Origin: Schistocerca nitens | Lineage: Eukaryota; Arthropoda; Insecta; Orthoptera; Acrididae | Direction of reading: 5' to 3' | Length of the DNA stretch: 64,000 nucleotides | Assembly (NCBI RefSeq): GCF_023898315.1 | Contig: NC_064622.1 | Coordinates: 355,055,234-355,119,233 of the forward strand | Shown: positions 10,704 through 21,715 of the stretch, piece by piece | How the letters are laid out: each line of letters opens with the position of its first letter | How positions within the stretch are numbered: position 1 is the first letter of the stretch | Translations under genes and position numbers: made by a program | The notes under the pieces: generated by a model | What the model was told of the DNA's origin: nothing | Seen by the model: only the letters and a program-made list of their open reading frames with translations | Database searches by the model: none

Positions 10704-12103
10704 TACACTACTGGGCATTAAAATTGCTACACCAAGAAGAAATGCAGATGATAAACGGATATTCATTGGACAAATACATTATACTAGAACTAACATGTGA
10801 TTAGATTTTCACGCAATTTGGATGCATAGATCCTGAGAAATCAGTACCCAGAGCAACCACCTATGGCCGTAATAACGGCCTTGATACGCCTGGGCATTGA
10901 GTCAAACAGAGCTGGAATGACGCTTACAGGTGCAGCTGCCCATGCAGCTTCAACACGATACCACAGTTCATCAAGAACAGTGACTGGCGTATTGTGGCGA
11001 GCCAGTTGCTCGACCACCACTGACCAGACGTTTTCAGTTGGTGAGAGATCTGTAGAATGTGCTGGTCAGGGCAGCAGTCGAACATTTTCTGTATCCAGAA
11101 AGGCCGGACATGACATGCAACATGCGGTCGTGCATTATCCTGCTGAAATGTAGGGATCGAATGGAGGGTAGAGTCACGGGTCGTAACACATCTGAAATGT
11201 AACGTGCACTATTGAAAGTGCCGTCAGTGCGAACAAGAGGTGACCGAGACGTGTAACCAATGGCACCCCATACAATCACGCCGGGTGATAAGCCAGTATG
11301 GAGATGACGAATACATGCTTCCAATGTGCGTTCACCGCGATGTCGCCAAACACGGATGCGACCATCATGATGCTGTAAACAGAACCTGGATTCATCCGAA
11401 AAAATGGCGTTTTGCCATTCGTCCACCCAGGTTCGTCGTTGAGTACACCATCGCAGGCGCTCCTGTCTGTGATGCAGCGTCAAGGGTAACCGCAGCCATG
11501 GTCTCCGAGCTGATAGTCCATGCTGCTGCCAACGTCGTCGAACTGTTCGCCCAAATGGTTGTTGTCTTGAAAACGTCCCCATCTCTTGACTCAGGGATCG
11601 AGACGTGGCTGCACGATCCGTTACAGCCATGCGGGTAAGATGCCTGTCATCTCGACTGCTAGTGATACGAGGCCGTTGCGATCCAGCACGGCGTTCCGTA
11701 TTACCCTCCTGAACCCAGCGATTCCGTATTCTGCTAACAGTCATTGGATCTAGACCAACGCGAGCAGCAATGTCGCGATACGATAAACCGCAATCGCGGT
11801 TGGCTACAATTCGACCTTTATCAAAGTCGGAAACGTGATGGTACGCATTTCTCCTCCTTACACGAGGCATCACAACAACGTCTCACCAGGCAACGCCGGT
11901 CAAGAGGTGTTTGTGTATGAGAAAACGGTTGGAAACATTCCTCATGTCAGCACGTTGTAGGTGTCGCCACCGGCGCCAACCGTGTGTGAATGCTCTGAAA
12001 AGCTAATCATTTGCATATCACAGCATCTTCTTCCTGTCGGTTAAATTTCACGTCTGTAGCACGTCATCTTTGTAGTGTAGCAATTGTAATGGTCAGTAGT
12101 GTA
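10704..12103 (-). mobile_element. Tc1-like transposon with both ends (copy 1)
   Basis: The left end TACACTACTGGGCATTAAAA plus TTGCTACACCA is mirrored at the right by TGTAGCAATTGTAATGGTCA plus GTAGTGTA, ending at 12103. Each end abuts a TA. The interior is about 1.4 kb with a minus-strand transposase. It is a close relative of the copy at 47698-48894. Confidence 0.9.
10860..11873 (-). pseudogene. Broken Tc1-type transposase
   Basis: The minus strand starts at 11873 with MMPRVRRRNAYHHVSDFDKG, then a bipartite helix-turn-helix (LSYRDIAARVGLDPMTVSRI and the RRW-rich second half), the linker, the first catalytic box NAIFSDESRFCLQHHDGRIR near 11390, and VWGAIGYTSRSPLVRTDGTF. The frame is open for about 200 residues, then shifts near 11150-11200; the second D box and the PDLSPIEN-type third box, seen in copy 2, are not readable in the same frame here. 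Full length would be about 340 residues. Confidence 0.87.
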
Positions 12104-12760
12104 TATAAAGTCCATCGTGCTTTGGTAACAAATTGGCTCCAAGGATCAGAAGATAACCATTTCCAGTCAATGATAGGGTCAACTGGGCCAGAGGACCAGT
12201 CCATTCCACGTAAACATAGTCCACACCGTTATGGATCCAGCACCACGTTGCAAAGTGCCTTATTGACAACTTGGGTCCATGACTTCGTGAGATCTGATCC
12301 ACACTCGAACCCTACCATCAGCTCTTACCGACTGACATCGGGACCCATCTCACCAGCCACGATTTTGCAGTCGTCTAGGGTACAACCGATATGGTCACGA
12401 GCCCAGGAGAGTTTGCAGGTGATGTCGTACTGTTAGCAAAGGCATTCCCGTCGGTCGTCTGTTGCCAGAGCTCATTAACGGCCAAGTTCACCGCACTTTC
12501 CTGACGGATACGTTCATCGTACGTCCCACATTGATTTTTGCAGTTTCTTTACGCAGCGTCGCTCGTCTATTAGCATTGACAACTCTACGCAAACGCCGCC
12601 GCTCTCCGTCGTTAGGTGAAGGCCGTCGGCCAGTGCATCGTCCGTGGTGAGAGGTAATACCTGACATTTGGTGTTCTCGGATTTCGAAATATGAGTCCCC
12701 TAATGATTTGCGAAATTTAATGTAGCACGTCATCTTGGTGGTGTGGTAATTTTACTGGCA
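12104..12760 (-). mobile_element. Second Tc1-like fragment with borrowed end
   Basis: A different Tc1 family: minus-strand text includes a helix-turn-helix stretch near 12488-12660 (GRRPSPNDGERRRLRRVVNA) and, toward 12104, the region around the second catalytic box with GVDYVYVEW. However, the last 40 bp (CGTCATCTTGGTGGTGTGGT, then GGCAAGTAGCGTA) match the right end of copy 1 at about 12063-12103. The structure is therefore a junction of two families or a rearranged tail. Confidence 0.6.
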
Positions 12761-12884
12761 AGTAGCGTAGTTGTGGGAAAATTAATCTGTGTCTCACACA
12801 ATTAGCGAGCTTACGGCGTAGAGATGCAGATTTGTACGCTTACCGCCGTATGCATAGAACCGCTAAAACAGTTTTGTTTAACCG

Positions 12885-13155
12885 CCTGACGTGGGCGCCT
12901 GTAAGGTGAAGCCGCCAGCGGTAGGCAGCGCTGCTTTAACGAGCAGTGAGCTCCGGCGGCTAATTTCGCCGAGAAGCCGGAAGGACGGCCGCACAGCCCG
13001 GCGCGCGGTGCGGGTGGGTTCCGCAGTGCTGGCCAGCGGAGCGCGACGCTACGGCTCACAATGCCCGCCCTGCGCTGCGCTGCGCCGCCTCCTTTCTCCG
13101 GAAGGCACGGCCGCGGGCCGCCTGCCTCTGCTATTCTCCGGCTCCCGTCCGCACA
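12885..13155. other. CpG-rich patch
   Basis: The stretch is dense in CG dinucleotides (for example GGACGGCCGCACAGCCCGGC and CACGGCCGCGGGCCGCC) in an otherwise A+T-rich window. No start, splice structure or reading frame with recognisable domain accompanies it. It may be a host CpG-rich exon or promoter remnant, or part of a repeat. Confidence 0.4.
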
Positions 13156-13263
13156 TTCAACGAAACCACCTGCGTAGTCCCTGCTACTACATCCGACCGC
13201 TCCTCGTCGCTGCTAAAGCCGTCGGCACACGGACCGTGCTGTCGAACGTCAATGTTGAGCGTT

Positions 13264-14432
13264 CTAAGTTGAACGTGCTAATGAACGCTCAGAAATGATG
13301 GTACTTGTGCATACGGTACGTGAGTCCCAACGTGGTACACGCGATCGCAATGTACTCCAACGGCAGAAATTAAAGACGTCGGCCGTGCGATGTGGCCGAG
13401 CACCATCTTGCATAAACCACGAGGTGTTCGCAGTGTCGTCTAAGGCAGTTTGTACCGCCACAAATTCACGAAGAATGTCCAGATAGCGTGATGCAGTAAT
13501 CGTTTCGGATCTGAAAAATGGGCCAATGATTCCTTTGGAAGACATGGCGGCCCAGACCAGTACTTTTTGAGAATGCAGGGACGATGGGACTGCAACATGG
13601 GGCTTTTCGGTTCCCCATATGCGCCAGTTCTGTTTATTGACGAAGCCGTCCAGGTAAAAATAAGCTTCGTCAGTAAACCAAATGCTGCCCACATGCATAT
13701 CGCCGTCATCAATCCTGTGCACTATATCGTTAGCGAATGTCTCTCGTGCAGCAATGGTAGCGGCGCTGAGGGGTTGCCGCGTTTGAATTTTGTATGGATA
13801 GAGGTGTAAACTCTGGCGCATGAGACGATACGTGGACGTTGGCGTCATTTGGACCGCAGCTGCAACACGGCGAACGGAAACCCGAGGCCGCTGTTGGATC
13901 ACCTGCTGCACTAGCTGCGCGTTGCCCTCTGTGGTTGCCGTACGCGGTCGCCCTACCTTCCAGCACGTTCATCCGTCACGTTCCCAGTCCGTTGAAATTT
14001 TTCAAACAGATCCTTTATTGTATCGCTTTTCGGTCCTTTGGTTACATTAAACCTCCGTTGAAAACTTCGTCTTGTTGCAACAACACTGTGTTCTAGGCGG
14101 TGGAATTCCAACACCAGAAAAATCCTCTGTTCTAAGGAATAAACCATGTTGTCTACAGCACACTTGCACGTTGTGAACAGCACACGCTTACAGCAGAAAG
14201 ACGACGTACAGAATGGCGCACCCACAGACTGCGTTGTCTTCTATATCTTTCACATCACTTGCAGCGCCATCTGTTGTTGAAAATTGTAACTACTGTAATT
14301 TCGAAAGTTTGTCCGAATGAAAATGTACTGTTGTCCCAAGCATATTGCAACAAACGGTGTATTTCTATCGCTGCTCGTTTAGTTTTTATTGCCGTTTCAA
14401 ATATACCGGTCATTTTTGAAACACCCTGTATA
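13264..14432 (-). mobile_element. IS630-type (DUF4817) transposon, degenerate
   Basis: Minus-strand transposase in two main blocks. The N-terminal DUF4817-like domain lies at 13953-14225 (VYSLEQRIFLVLEFHRLEHS, then KDLFEKFQRTGNVTDERAG). The catalytic part lies at 13264-13911: YPYKIQTRQPLSAATIAARE, IWFTDEAYFYLDGFVNKQNW, KVLVWAAMSSKGIIGPFF and SWFMQDGARPHRT. The blocks are in different frames. The right end GAAACACCCTGTATAA at about 14419 looks terminal. The C-terminal third catalytic residue and the left end are not identified. Confidence 0.82.
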
Positions 14433-15019
14433 ACACGCAAGTTATAATATGATGACAATCAAATACGAAATTCCTTTAATCACCTATAAGACGCTTTTCC
14501 ATGTTATTACAGCAAAACGTATCAGTAACGACGCGTTGTCGATATCTCCACATTCTGCTGGTGTTTTCAAACAGTGTATATTCATAGGACGTGAGTTATA
14601 ATATAGGACCCGCCAGAGAGAATAGAAATGAACAGCCGTTAGGTTGGCAACACTTACGTAAACAAGTAAGGAGACACCTACAGAACACACATTTACGATG
14701 CAAATCACTCACAACTAGTGCCAGACTAGTAGTCTCGTGCCAGACTAGTAGTCTCGTGCCAGACTAGGAGATAGCTAATGAAGGAGGAAAACTACAAAAC
14801 AATATGACCGCGAGGTGAAAAGTTATTGATGTTTTGTAACTAAAGTGACAGTCAGGCCTCTAACTTATTACCATATGAGAGGAAACTTAGATTTCGGCCG
14901 TAAACACGAATAACTGTAATCAGTATTTCATTTATGCAAAACTACGTCAGCCGTTTTCTAATCTGCAACTATCGTATATAAAACAGAACTATTATTCCAG
15001 ATTAAATTCACTGAAGATG
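14433..15019. other. Unassigned DNA with 19 bp tandem repeat
   Basis: GTGCCAGACTAGTAGTCTC is repeated about 2.6 times at 14718-14767. No coding region or known repeat is seen in the rest. Confidence 0.6.
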
Positions 15020-15030
15020 CCTTCATGCAA

Positions 15031-15238
15031 GTCCGCAGCTCGTGGTCGTGCGGTAGCGTTCTCGCTTCCCGCGCCCGGGTTCCCTGGTTCGATTCCCGGC
15101 GGAGTCAGCGATTTTCTCTGCCTCGTGATGACTGGGTGTTGTGTGCTGTCCTTAGGTTAGTTAGGTTTAAGGAGTTCTAAGTTCTAGGGGACTGATGACC
15201 ATAGATGTTAAGACCCATAGTGCTCAGAGCCATTTGAA
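15031..15238 (+). repeat. SINE type C, complete
   Basis: A head beginning GTCCGCAGCTCGTGGTCGTG, B box GGTTCGATTCCC and the shared tail ending CATTTGAA. The flanks CCTTCATGCAA (15020-15030) and CCTTAATGCAA (15239-15249) form an 11 bp duplication with one mismatch. Confidence 0.92.
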
Positions 15239-15379
15239 CCTTAATGCAAAAAAAGGGAAAAGCATTTGGAACATAAATATGTATGCAGAGCTACTACAGA
15301 TAACTCATTCGTTTTCAAAGTTCTATGTTTTCCAAATATTGCATGTAAAAATATGATTGAGGCATGAATACAACCATAA

Positions 15380-15586
15380 ACTCACTGATTTTGCATCTTC
15401 CACTCTGTGAGTGCACCTCTGCTCCCATGGTATGCGTCCAAGCAGTAGTCAAGTTGGTTGCATATGTCATGTAGCAACATACTGTCAACGGACATCAATG
15501 CATCCCCTGGGTTGTTCCAGTGTTGTTGGCAGCGGGGGCACGCTAACACTATCTTTAATGCACCCCAAAGCAAAAAGCTGCAAGAT
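15380..15586 (-). pseudogene. IS630-type transposase, C-terminal piece
   Basis: Minus-strand frame with ALMSVDSMLLHDICNQLDYC followed by LDAYHGSRGALTEW, the usual C-terminus of DUF4817/DDE transposases, preceded by a degenerate third catalytic box region (FLLWGALK). The upstream part continues beyond the LINE at 21716-22160, showing that the LINE inserted into this gene. The shared 13 bp AAAGCTGCAAGAT lies at 15574-15586. Confidence 0.8.
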
Positions 15587-15752
15587 TTTTTTTTTTTTTT
15601 TTGTGGTTTTAGGGCGCACAACGTCAACGGTCATTAGCGCCCAGACTACTTTAGGAATGCACCGCGAGTCACAAGTTTAAAACAGCAACAAAACGGAGAA
15701 CACGATGAAAGACATACTGACAGGCATAGGATTAAAAAAGAAAACAGCATAA

Positions 15753-18700
15753 TCAAATGTCCTTTGAGAGGGTTGTCAAATTGATAAAATGAAGAACGCG
15801 AGCAGCTGCTCGTGGGTCATCCGCTAAAATGGCTTCTACAGTACATGGCAGGCCAATATCGAGACGTAGGGTGTTAAAATTCGGACACGACGTTAAAATG
15901 TGGCGGACCGTCAGCAATTGCCCACATGTGCAGAACGGCGCCGGCGCAGCCGTCAGCAGATGGCGATGGCTGAACCGGCAGTGGCCAATTCGCAACCGGG
16001 CCAAAACTACCTCCTCCCGCCGAGAAGGGCGTGAGGAGGACGTCCAAGCCACGGGTAGAGCTTTCAAGGCCCGAAGCTTGTTGTCTGAAAGTGCAGCCCA
16101 ATCGGCATGCCACAGCGAGACAATGCGCCGACAAATTACCCTGCTACAATCTGACGAAGGGACACCACAAGAAGCTGTCCGAGGCTGGAGGACCGCAGCC
16201 TTGGCCGCGGCATCTGCAGCTTCGTTCCCAGGGATACCGACATGGCCAGGAATCCACATAAAGGTAACCGGAGAACCGACGTCCACCAGCTGCTGAAGAG
16301 AGCGTTGGATCCGGTGCACGAAAGGGTGAACCGGGTACGGATCACCGAGGCTCTGGATAGCGCTCAGGGAATCGGAGCAGATGACATATGCAGAATGTCG
16401 GTGGCGCCAGATGTAAAGGACAGCCTGGTAGAGGGCAAAGAGCTCAGCTGTGAAGACCGAACAATGGCCATGGAGCCGATATTGGAAACTTTGTGCCCCG
16501 ACAATAAAAGAACACCCGACCCCGTCATTGGTCTTAGAGCCATCTGTATAAATGAAGGTCGTATTAATGAACTTCGAACGAAGTTCGACAAAACGGGAGT
16601 GGTAGACTGAATCGGGGGTAACCTCCTTCGGGAGTGAGCAGAGGTCAAGGTGGACGCGAACCTGAGCCTGGAGCCAAGGTGGCGTGTGGCTCTCGCCCAC
16701 TCGAAAGGTGGCAGGGAGTGAAAAATGAAGGTGTTGAAGGAGGCGACGAAAGCGAACTCCAGGGGGTAGCAGGGCGGAGACATACAACCCGTATTGACTG
16801 TCGAGAGAGTCATCAAAAAAGGAACGATAAGATGGGTGGTCAGGCATTGCCAGTAGCCGACAGGCATACCGACAAAGCAGTATATCGCGCCGGTAGGTGA
16901 GTGGCAACTCACCAGCGTCAGCATGAAGACTCTCGACGGGACTAGTATAAAACGCTCCGATCGCAAGTCGTAAACCCCGATGTTGTATGGAGTTGAGGCG
17001 GCGTAAGATGGATGGCCGTGCAGAGGAGTATACGAAGCTCCCATAATCCAGCTTGGAGCGGACGATCGACCGATATAGGCGAAGGAGGACGGTTCGATCC
17101 GCTCCCCACGACATACCACTGAGAACACGGAGGACATTGAGAGAACGGGTACAACGGGCAGCCAAATAAGACACATGTGGAGACCAACTAAGTTTCCTGT
17201 CAAATGTAAGACCTAAAAATTTTGTTGTCTCCACGAATGGGAGAGCAACGGGACCAAGTCGTAAAGACGGTGGGAGAAATTCTTTGTAGCGCCAGAAGTT
17301 AATACAGACCGTCTTCTCGGCAGAAAAACGGAAACCATTGGCGACACTCCACGAGTAAAGACGGTCAAGAGAACGCTGAAGACAGCGCTCCAGGAAACAC
17401 GTACGCTGCGCGCTGCAATAGATGGTAAAATCGTCTACGAAAAGGGAGCCTGATACATCACCTGGGAGGCAATCCATTATTGGATTGATCGCTATGGCGA
17501 AGAGAGCGACGCTCAAAACTGAGCCCTGTGGTACCCCATTCTCCTAGCGAAAGGTGTCTGACAGGACAGAACCCACACGTACCCTGAACTGTCGATCCAT
17601 TAAAAAGGAACGAATAAAAAGAGGGAGGCGACCGCGAAGACCCCATGTATGCATGGTGCGGAGAATGCCCGCCCTCCAACAGGTGTCGTAAGCCTTCTCC
17701 AAATCAAAGAACACAGCCGCGGTCGGGCGCTTCCGCAAGAAGTTATTCATAATGAAGGTCGACAAGGTAACCAGATGGTCAACAGCAGACCGGCGCCTAC
17801 GAAATCCACATTGTACATTGGTAAGTAGGCGTCGAGACTCGAGCAGCCAAACCAATCGAGAGTTAACCATTCGCTCCATCACTTTACAGACACAGCTGGT
17901 AAGCGAGATGGGTCGATAACTGGAGGGCAAGTGCTTGTCCTTCCCCGGCTTAGGAATCGGGACAACAATAGACTCGCGCCAGCATGCGGGAACATGTCCC
18001 TCAATCCAGATGCGATTGTAAGTACGAAGAAGAAAACCTTTACCCGCAGGAGAAAGGTTCTTCAGCATCCGAATATGAATAGAATCAGGCCCTGGAGCGG
18101 AGGACCGTGATCGGCCAAGTGCGGTTTCGAGTTCCCGCATGGTGAATGGGGCATTATAACTTTCACGATTCGAGGAGCGGAAGTTAGGTGGCCTAGCCTC
18201 CTCTGCCTGTTTGCGGGGGAGGAAGGCAGGGTGGTAATGAGCGGAGCTCGAAACCTCTGCGAAAAAGCGGCCGAAGGCATTGGAGACAGCCTCAGGGGCC
18301 ACAAGGACGTCATTCGCGACCGTCAAGCCAGAAACTGGTGAGTGGACCTTAGTGCCAGATAGCCGGCGCAGGCTACCCCAGACAACAGAAGAAGGAGTAA
18401 AACTGTTGAAGGTGCTTGTGAAAGCAGCCCAGCTGGCTTTCTTGCTTTCTTTAATAATACGACGACACTGTGCACGTAATCGTTTATAATTGACACAATT
18501 CGCCACTGTAGGGTGGCGTTTAAAGGCGCGTAAAGCACGTCGACGAGCACGTAGAGCGTCTCTACATGCTGCGGTCCACCAGGGGACCGGTACGCGACGT
18601 GGAGAAGAAGTAGGGTGAGGGATGGAATATTCAGCAGCAGAGAGAATGACTTCCGTGAGATGTGCGACCTGACTATCGCAGCTTGGGAATGTTTGATCCT

Positions 18701-19436
18701 GAAAGGTCGCCCTTGAAGAGAAGAGCCCCCAGTCTGCTTTGGAGATGTTCCAACTAGATGAGCACGGAGAGGGGGTATGCTGCAGGAGATGGATAACACA
18801 CGGGAAGTGGTCGCTCGAATATGTATCAGAAAGAGCATACCACTCGAACCGGCGTGCAAGTTGGGGAGTACATATAGAGAGATCTAAATGGGAATAGGTG
18901 TGAGATGTATCCGAAAGAAAAGTAGGGGCGCCAGTATTGAGGCAGACGAGATTGAGCTGGTTGAAAAGGTCTGCTAACAGGGAGCCCCTCGGGCAGGATG
19001 CTGGAGAGCCCCAAAGGGGATGGTGGGCATTGAAGTCTCCAGTTAACAAAAATGGTGCAGGTAGCTGAGCAATAAGTTGCATCATGTCTGCCCTGGTAAC
19101 GGCAGACGACGATGGAGTGTAAACGGTACAAATGGAAAATGTAAAAGTGGGGAGAGTAATGCGGATGGCAACTGCCTGCAGGCCGGTGTGCAACGTGATG
19201 GGATCGTAGTAAATATCATCCCGGACCAGCAACATAACCCCTCGATGAGCTGGGATACCTACCACAGGGGGTAGGTCAAAACGCACAGAGGTGTAGTGTG
19301 CCAAGGCAATTTGATCGCATGGGCGTAGCTTCGTTTCCTGGAGGGCTACGACGAGCGGACGGTGCAAGCGAAGCAGCAACTTCAAGTCCTCTCGGTTGGA
19401 GCGAATGCTGCGAATATTCCAGTGAATAAGTGCCAT
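15753..19436 (-). pseudogene. LINE ORF2: endonuclease, reverse transcriptase, RNase H
   Basis: I chose the ATG at 19436 (MALIHWNIRSIRSNREDLKL) because the apurinic-type endonuclease fold starts there; the frame stays open 34 codons upstream, overlapping ORF1. Endonuclease marks: ALQETKL and TGDFNAHHPLWGS. RT: SYRPISLTSCVCKVMERMV, AVFFDLEKAYD and the active site SLFVDDFTIY. RNase H: IYTDGSKTNDGVG, FTAELFALYQAV, ICSDSLSA and WIPGHVGIPGNEAAD, giving the D-E-D-D set. After it come CTCGQLLTVRHILTSCP-type cysteine/histidine residues. The only break seen is a TAG at 17544-17546, just before ENGVPQGSVLSVALFA; a CAG (Gln) codon is the likely ancestor. About 1227 codons in total. Confidence 0.93.
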
Positions 19437-19467
19437 CGTAAGAAAAAAGGAAAGATGAAAGAAGGGG

Positions 19468-20883
19468 TCACCTCGAAGGCCGCTGAGGGCCTGGCTTCGA
19501 GCGAGCACTGCCGCCGCTATCAGTAGGCGGACAGTCATCGTCCATTGGGTCTATAGGTTCATCGGCCATCTTGGGAAGATGGCCGGGAGGGGGAGCTTCC
19601 TCCGCCGGTGAACGGCCAGATGTTCGGCTACCAGCGGTGCGGCCAGGCGAAAGGGATGACGGCCTGGGGCGGCAACCGCTGGGTGGCGCAGGAGAAGAAA
19701 TGCGCCGTGGCGGAGAAGGAGAACTGTGCTTCCTATTAGCCTTCTTGGATGGTCGTTTGGTGGAAGTACCGGACGAAGGCTGGGAGGTCGAGGTACGTAG
19801 GAAGTCTGCACGGGACGGTTCCTTCTTGAAGGCCCGTGCATCTGACTTCTGGGTCTTCGTCTTAGCAGAAGCTGATGAAGGGGCTGGTGTCTGTGGGGTG
19901 ATGGGACGAAGAGGAGACGTCGACCGCGCGATCTTAGCACTGGCCGAACGGACGACCGTGGTGCTGAAGGTCAGATCGCATGTCTGGGTTGCCACCTCCC
20001 TGGTAGTCCGAGGAGAGGCGAGGACAGTACTGTATTTCCCCGCTGGGAGCAGCGTGGGCTTCCTACTAGCCAATAGCTTGCGAGCAGCCGAGGTGGACAC
20101 TTTCTCTTTGACCCGAATTTCCTGGATACAGCGTTCTTCCTTATAGACAGGACAGTCGCGGGAGGATGCAGCATGGTCACCCTGACAGTTCACACAACGA
20201 GGAGACGGAGGTGGACAGTCACCCTCATGGGCATCCCTGCCACAAGTGACACATTTAGCCGCATTGGAACAAGATTGGCGAGTGTGATTGAAACGCTGAC
20301 ACTGGTAGCAGCGCGTAGGTGTCGGGACATAGGGGCGAACAGAAATAACCTCGTAGCCCGCTTTGATGCGCGATGGCAGCTGAACACTATCGAAGGTCAA
20401 AAAAAGTGTCCGGGTCGGTACAAGGTCATTGTTGACCTTTTTCATGACCCTATGGACAGCCGTCACGCCCTGCTCAGCGAGGAAAGATTGAATCTCCTCG
20501 TCAGTCAAACCGTCGAGGGATCTAGTGTAGACCACACCACGAGACGAATTCAAAGTTCGGTGAGCCTCCACCCGGACAGGGAATGTGTACAGGAGTGTGG
20601 CCCGAAGCAGTTTTTGTGCCTGAAAGGCGCTCTCAGTTTCGAGTAATAAGGTACCGTTACGCAACCTGGTACAGGATTTGACAGATCCGGCTATGGCATC
20701 GACGCGCTTCTGGATAACGAAAGGGTTGACAGAGGAAAAATCCTTTCCGTCCTCAGATCGAGAAACGACGAGGAACTGTGGGGCAGGCGGTAGTACTTTT
20801 GTCACTGGTAGCTGGTCACGTTTCCGTTTTTGGGCAGAAGTCGAGAGAGATGGAGTGAAATCCATTGCGGAGAAATCCCCCAT
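19468..20883 (-). CDS. LINE ORF1: gag-like nucleic-acid-binding protein
   Basis: An uninterrupted 471-residue frame. The N-terminal 190 residues contain an RRM-like gag region (RNGTLLLETESAFQAQKLLR, then GVVYTRSLDGLTDEEIQSFL). Three cysteine knuckles follow at about residues 190-245: CYQCQRFNHTRQSC, CVTCGRDAHEGDC and CVNCQGDHAASSRDC. The C-terminal half is low-complexity, rich in Ser, Pro, Arg and Lys. In I-type elements this protein binds element RNA and forms the RNP with the ORF2 product. It ends 31 bp before the proposed ORF2 start. Confidence 0.93.
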   Translation of the reverse strand: MGDFSAMDFTPSLSTSAQKRKRDQLPVTKVLPPAPQFLVVSRSEDGKDFSSVNPFVIQKRVDAIAGSVKSCTRLRNGTLLLETESAFQAQKLLRATLLYTFPVRVEAHRTLNSSRGVVYTRSLDGLTDEEIQSFLAEQGVTAVHRVMKKVNNDLVPTRTLFLTFDSVQLPSRIKAGYEVISVRPYVPTPTRCYQCQRFNHTRQSCSNAAKCVTCGRDAHEGDCPPPSPRCVNCQGDHAASSRDCPVYKEERCIQEIRVKEKVSTSAARKLLASRKPTLLPAGKYSTVLASPRTTREVATQTCDLTFSTTVVRSASAKIARSTSPLRPITPQTPAPSSASAKTKTQKSDARAFKKEPSRADFLRTSTSQPSSGTSTKRPSKKANRKHSSPSPPRRISSPAPPSGCRPRPSSLSPGRTAGSRTSGRSPAEEAPPPGHLPKMADEPIDPMDDDCPPTDSGGSARSKPGPQRPSR

Positions 20884-21196
20884 GATTGCCAGCGTCTCCG
20901 ATGGCGCGCTCCTTCCTTGTGGGGACCCTCTCAGAGGGCACTCCCGCCTTAGGTGAATGTTTACACCTCAGGTCACACCTCCCGAGAAACAGACGGAGGG
21001 ACCAATCGGCATGGTCAGAAGGTATCAGCTCAGGCAATCACCCCTCCCCGGGCCTGGCCTTTACCAGGGGGTACGCGCGTGCCTTACATGTCTACCCAGG
21101 GCGGGGAATTACGCGTTACCCCGTCACCGGCTACGCGTGCGAACGCGTGGGTCGGCCTTCAGGCGCGCACAGGGAGGAAGGAAGAAGAGGAAAAAG

Positions 21197-21234
<38 letters not shown>

Positions 21235-21242
21235 GAGAGAGA
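21197..21242. repeat. GA microsatellite in LINE leader
   Basis: GAGAGA run of about 46 bp interrupted once by GGGAG, located between ORF1 and the minisatellite. Confidence 0.93.
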
Positions 21243-21283
21243 GGACAGTGTCTCAAACGCCGAGGCGGAGACCAGAGAAGGCA

Positions 21284-21473
21284 AGGAGAAGAAGGCAATG
21301 AGAAGGCAATGAGAAGGCAAGGAGAAGAAGGCAATGAGAAGGCAAGGAGAAGGCGGCAATGAGAAGGCAAGGAGAAGAAGGCAATGAGAAGGCAAGGAGA
21401 AGGCGGCAATGAGAAGGCAAGGAGAAGAAGGCAATGAGAAGGCAAGGAGAAGAAGGCAATGAGAAGGCAAGGA
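21284..21473. repeat. 25 bp minisatellite in LINE 5' leader
   Basis: About seven head-to-tail copies of a 25 bp unit, GGAGAAGAAGGCAATGAGAA plus GGCAA, with variants in which AAGAAGG is AAGGCGG. It lies in the 5' untranslated leader of the LINE, upstream of ORF1. Tandem leader units act as promoter monomers in some LINEs; whether that holds here is unknown. Confidence 0.9.
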
Positions 21474-21715
21474 GATTATGCAGGGGAAAGAGTAAGGAAG
21501 ACAGTGAGGTGGAGAAGAGCAAAGAAAGGAACCAACCAAAGAAAGGAAGAAACGAGAAGTGAAAAAGCAAAATGACCGCAAATAGAGGTCGTGGAACCGT
21601 CCGTCTCCGGACGCAGGCGCTAACTACCCCCTTGAGGGGGAGGGACTCCTTTTAGTCGCCTCTTACGACAGGCAGGAATACCTCGGGCCTATTCTTACCC
21701 CGGACCCGCAGGGGG

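Larger units (their letters stand above)
15587..21715 (-). mobile_element. Full-length I-superclade LINE
   Basis: A 6.1 kb non-LTR retrotransposon on the minus strand, with a poly(A) tail read as T's at 15587-15602 and a perfect 13 bp target duplication AAAGCTGCAAGAT at 15574-15586 and 21716-21728. Order 5' to 3': leader with a 25 bp minisatellite and a GA tract, ORF1 (gag-like, zinc knuckles), ORF2 (endonuclease, RT, RNase H), 3' UTR. The RNase H places it with the I/R1/LOA-like group. The 5' end reads CCCCCTGCGGGTCCGGGGTA. Apart from one in-frame stop in ORF2 it looks whole, so it is probably young. Confidence 0.95.

Noticed and set aside
12891-13298. 135-codon plus-strand frame in the CpG-rich patch
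   Set aside because: High G+C alone keeps stops rare; the antisense frame is also open and no domain is recognisable.
19571-20646. Long plus-strand open frames (about 190 and 157 codons)
   Set aside because: They are antisense shadows of the G+C-rich LINE ORF1, which has zinc knuckles and an uninterrupted 471 codons.
21131-21581. Leu/Ser/Pro-rich open frames on the minus strand
   Set aside because: They translate the 25 bp minisatellite and GA tract; low-complexity, in the LINE leader.
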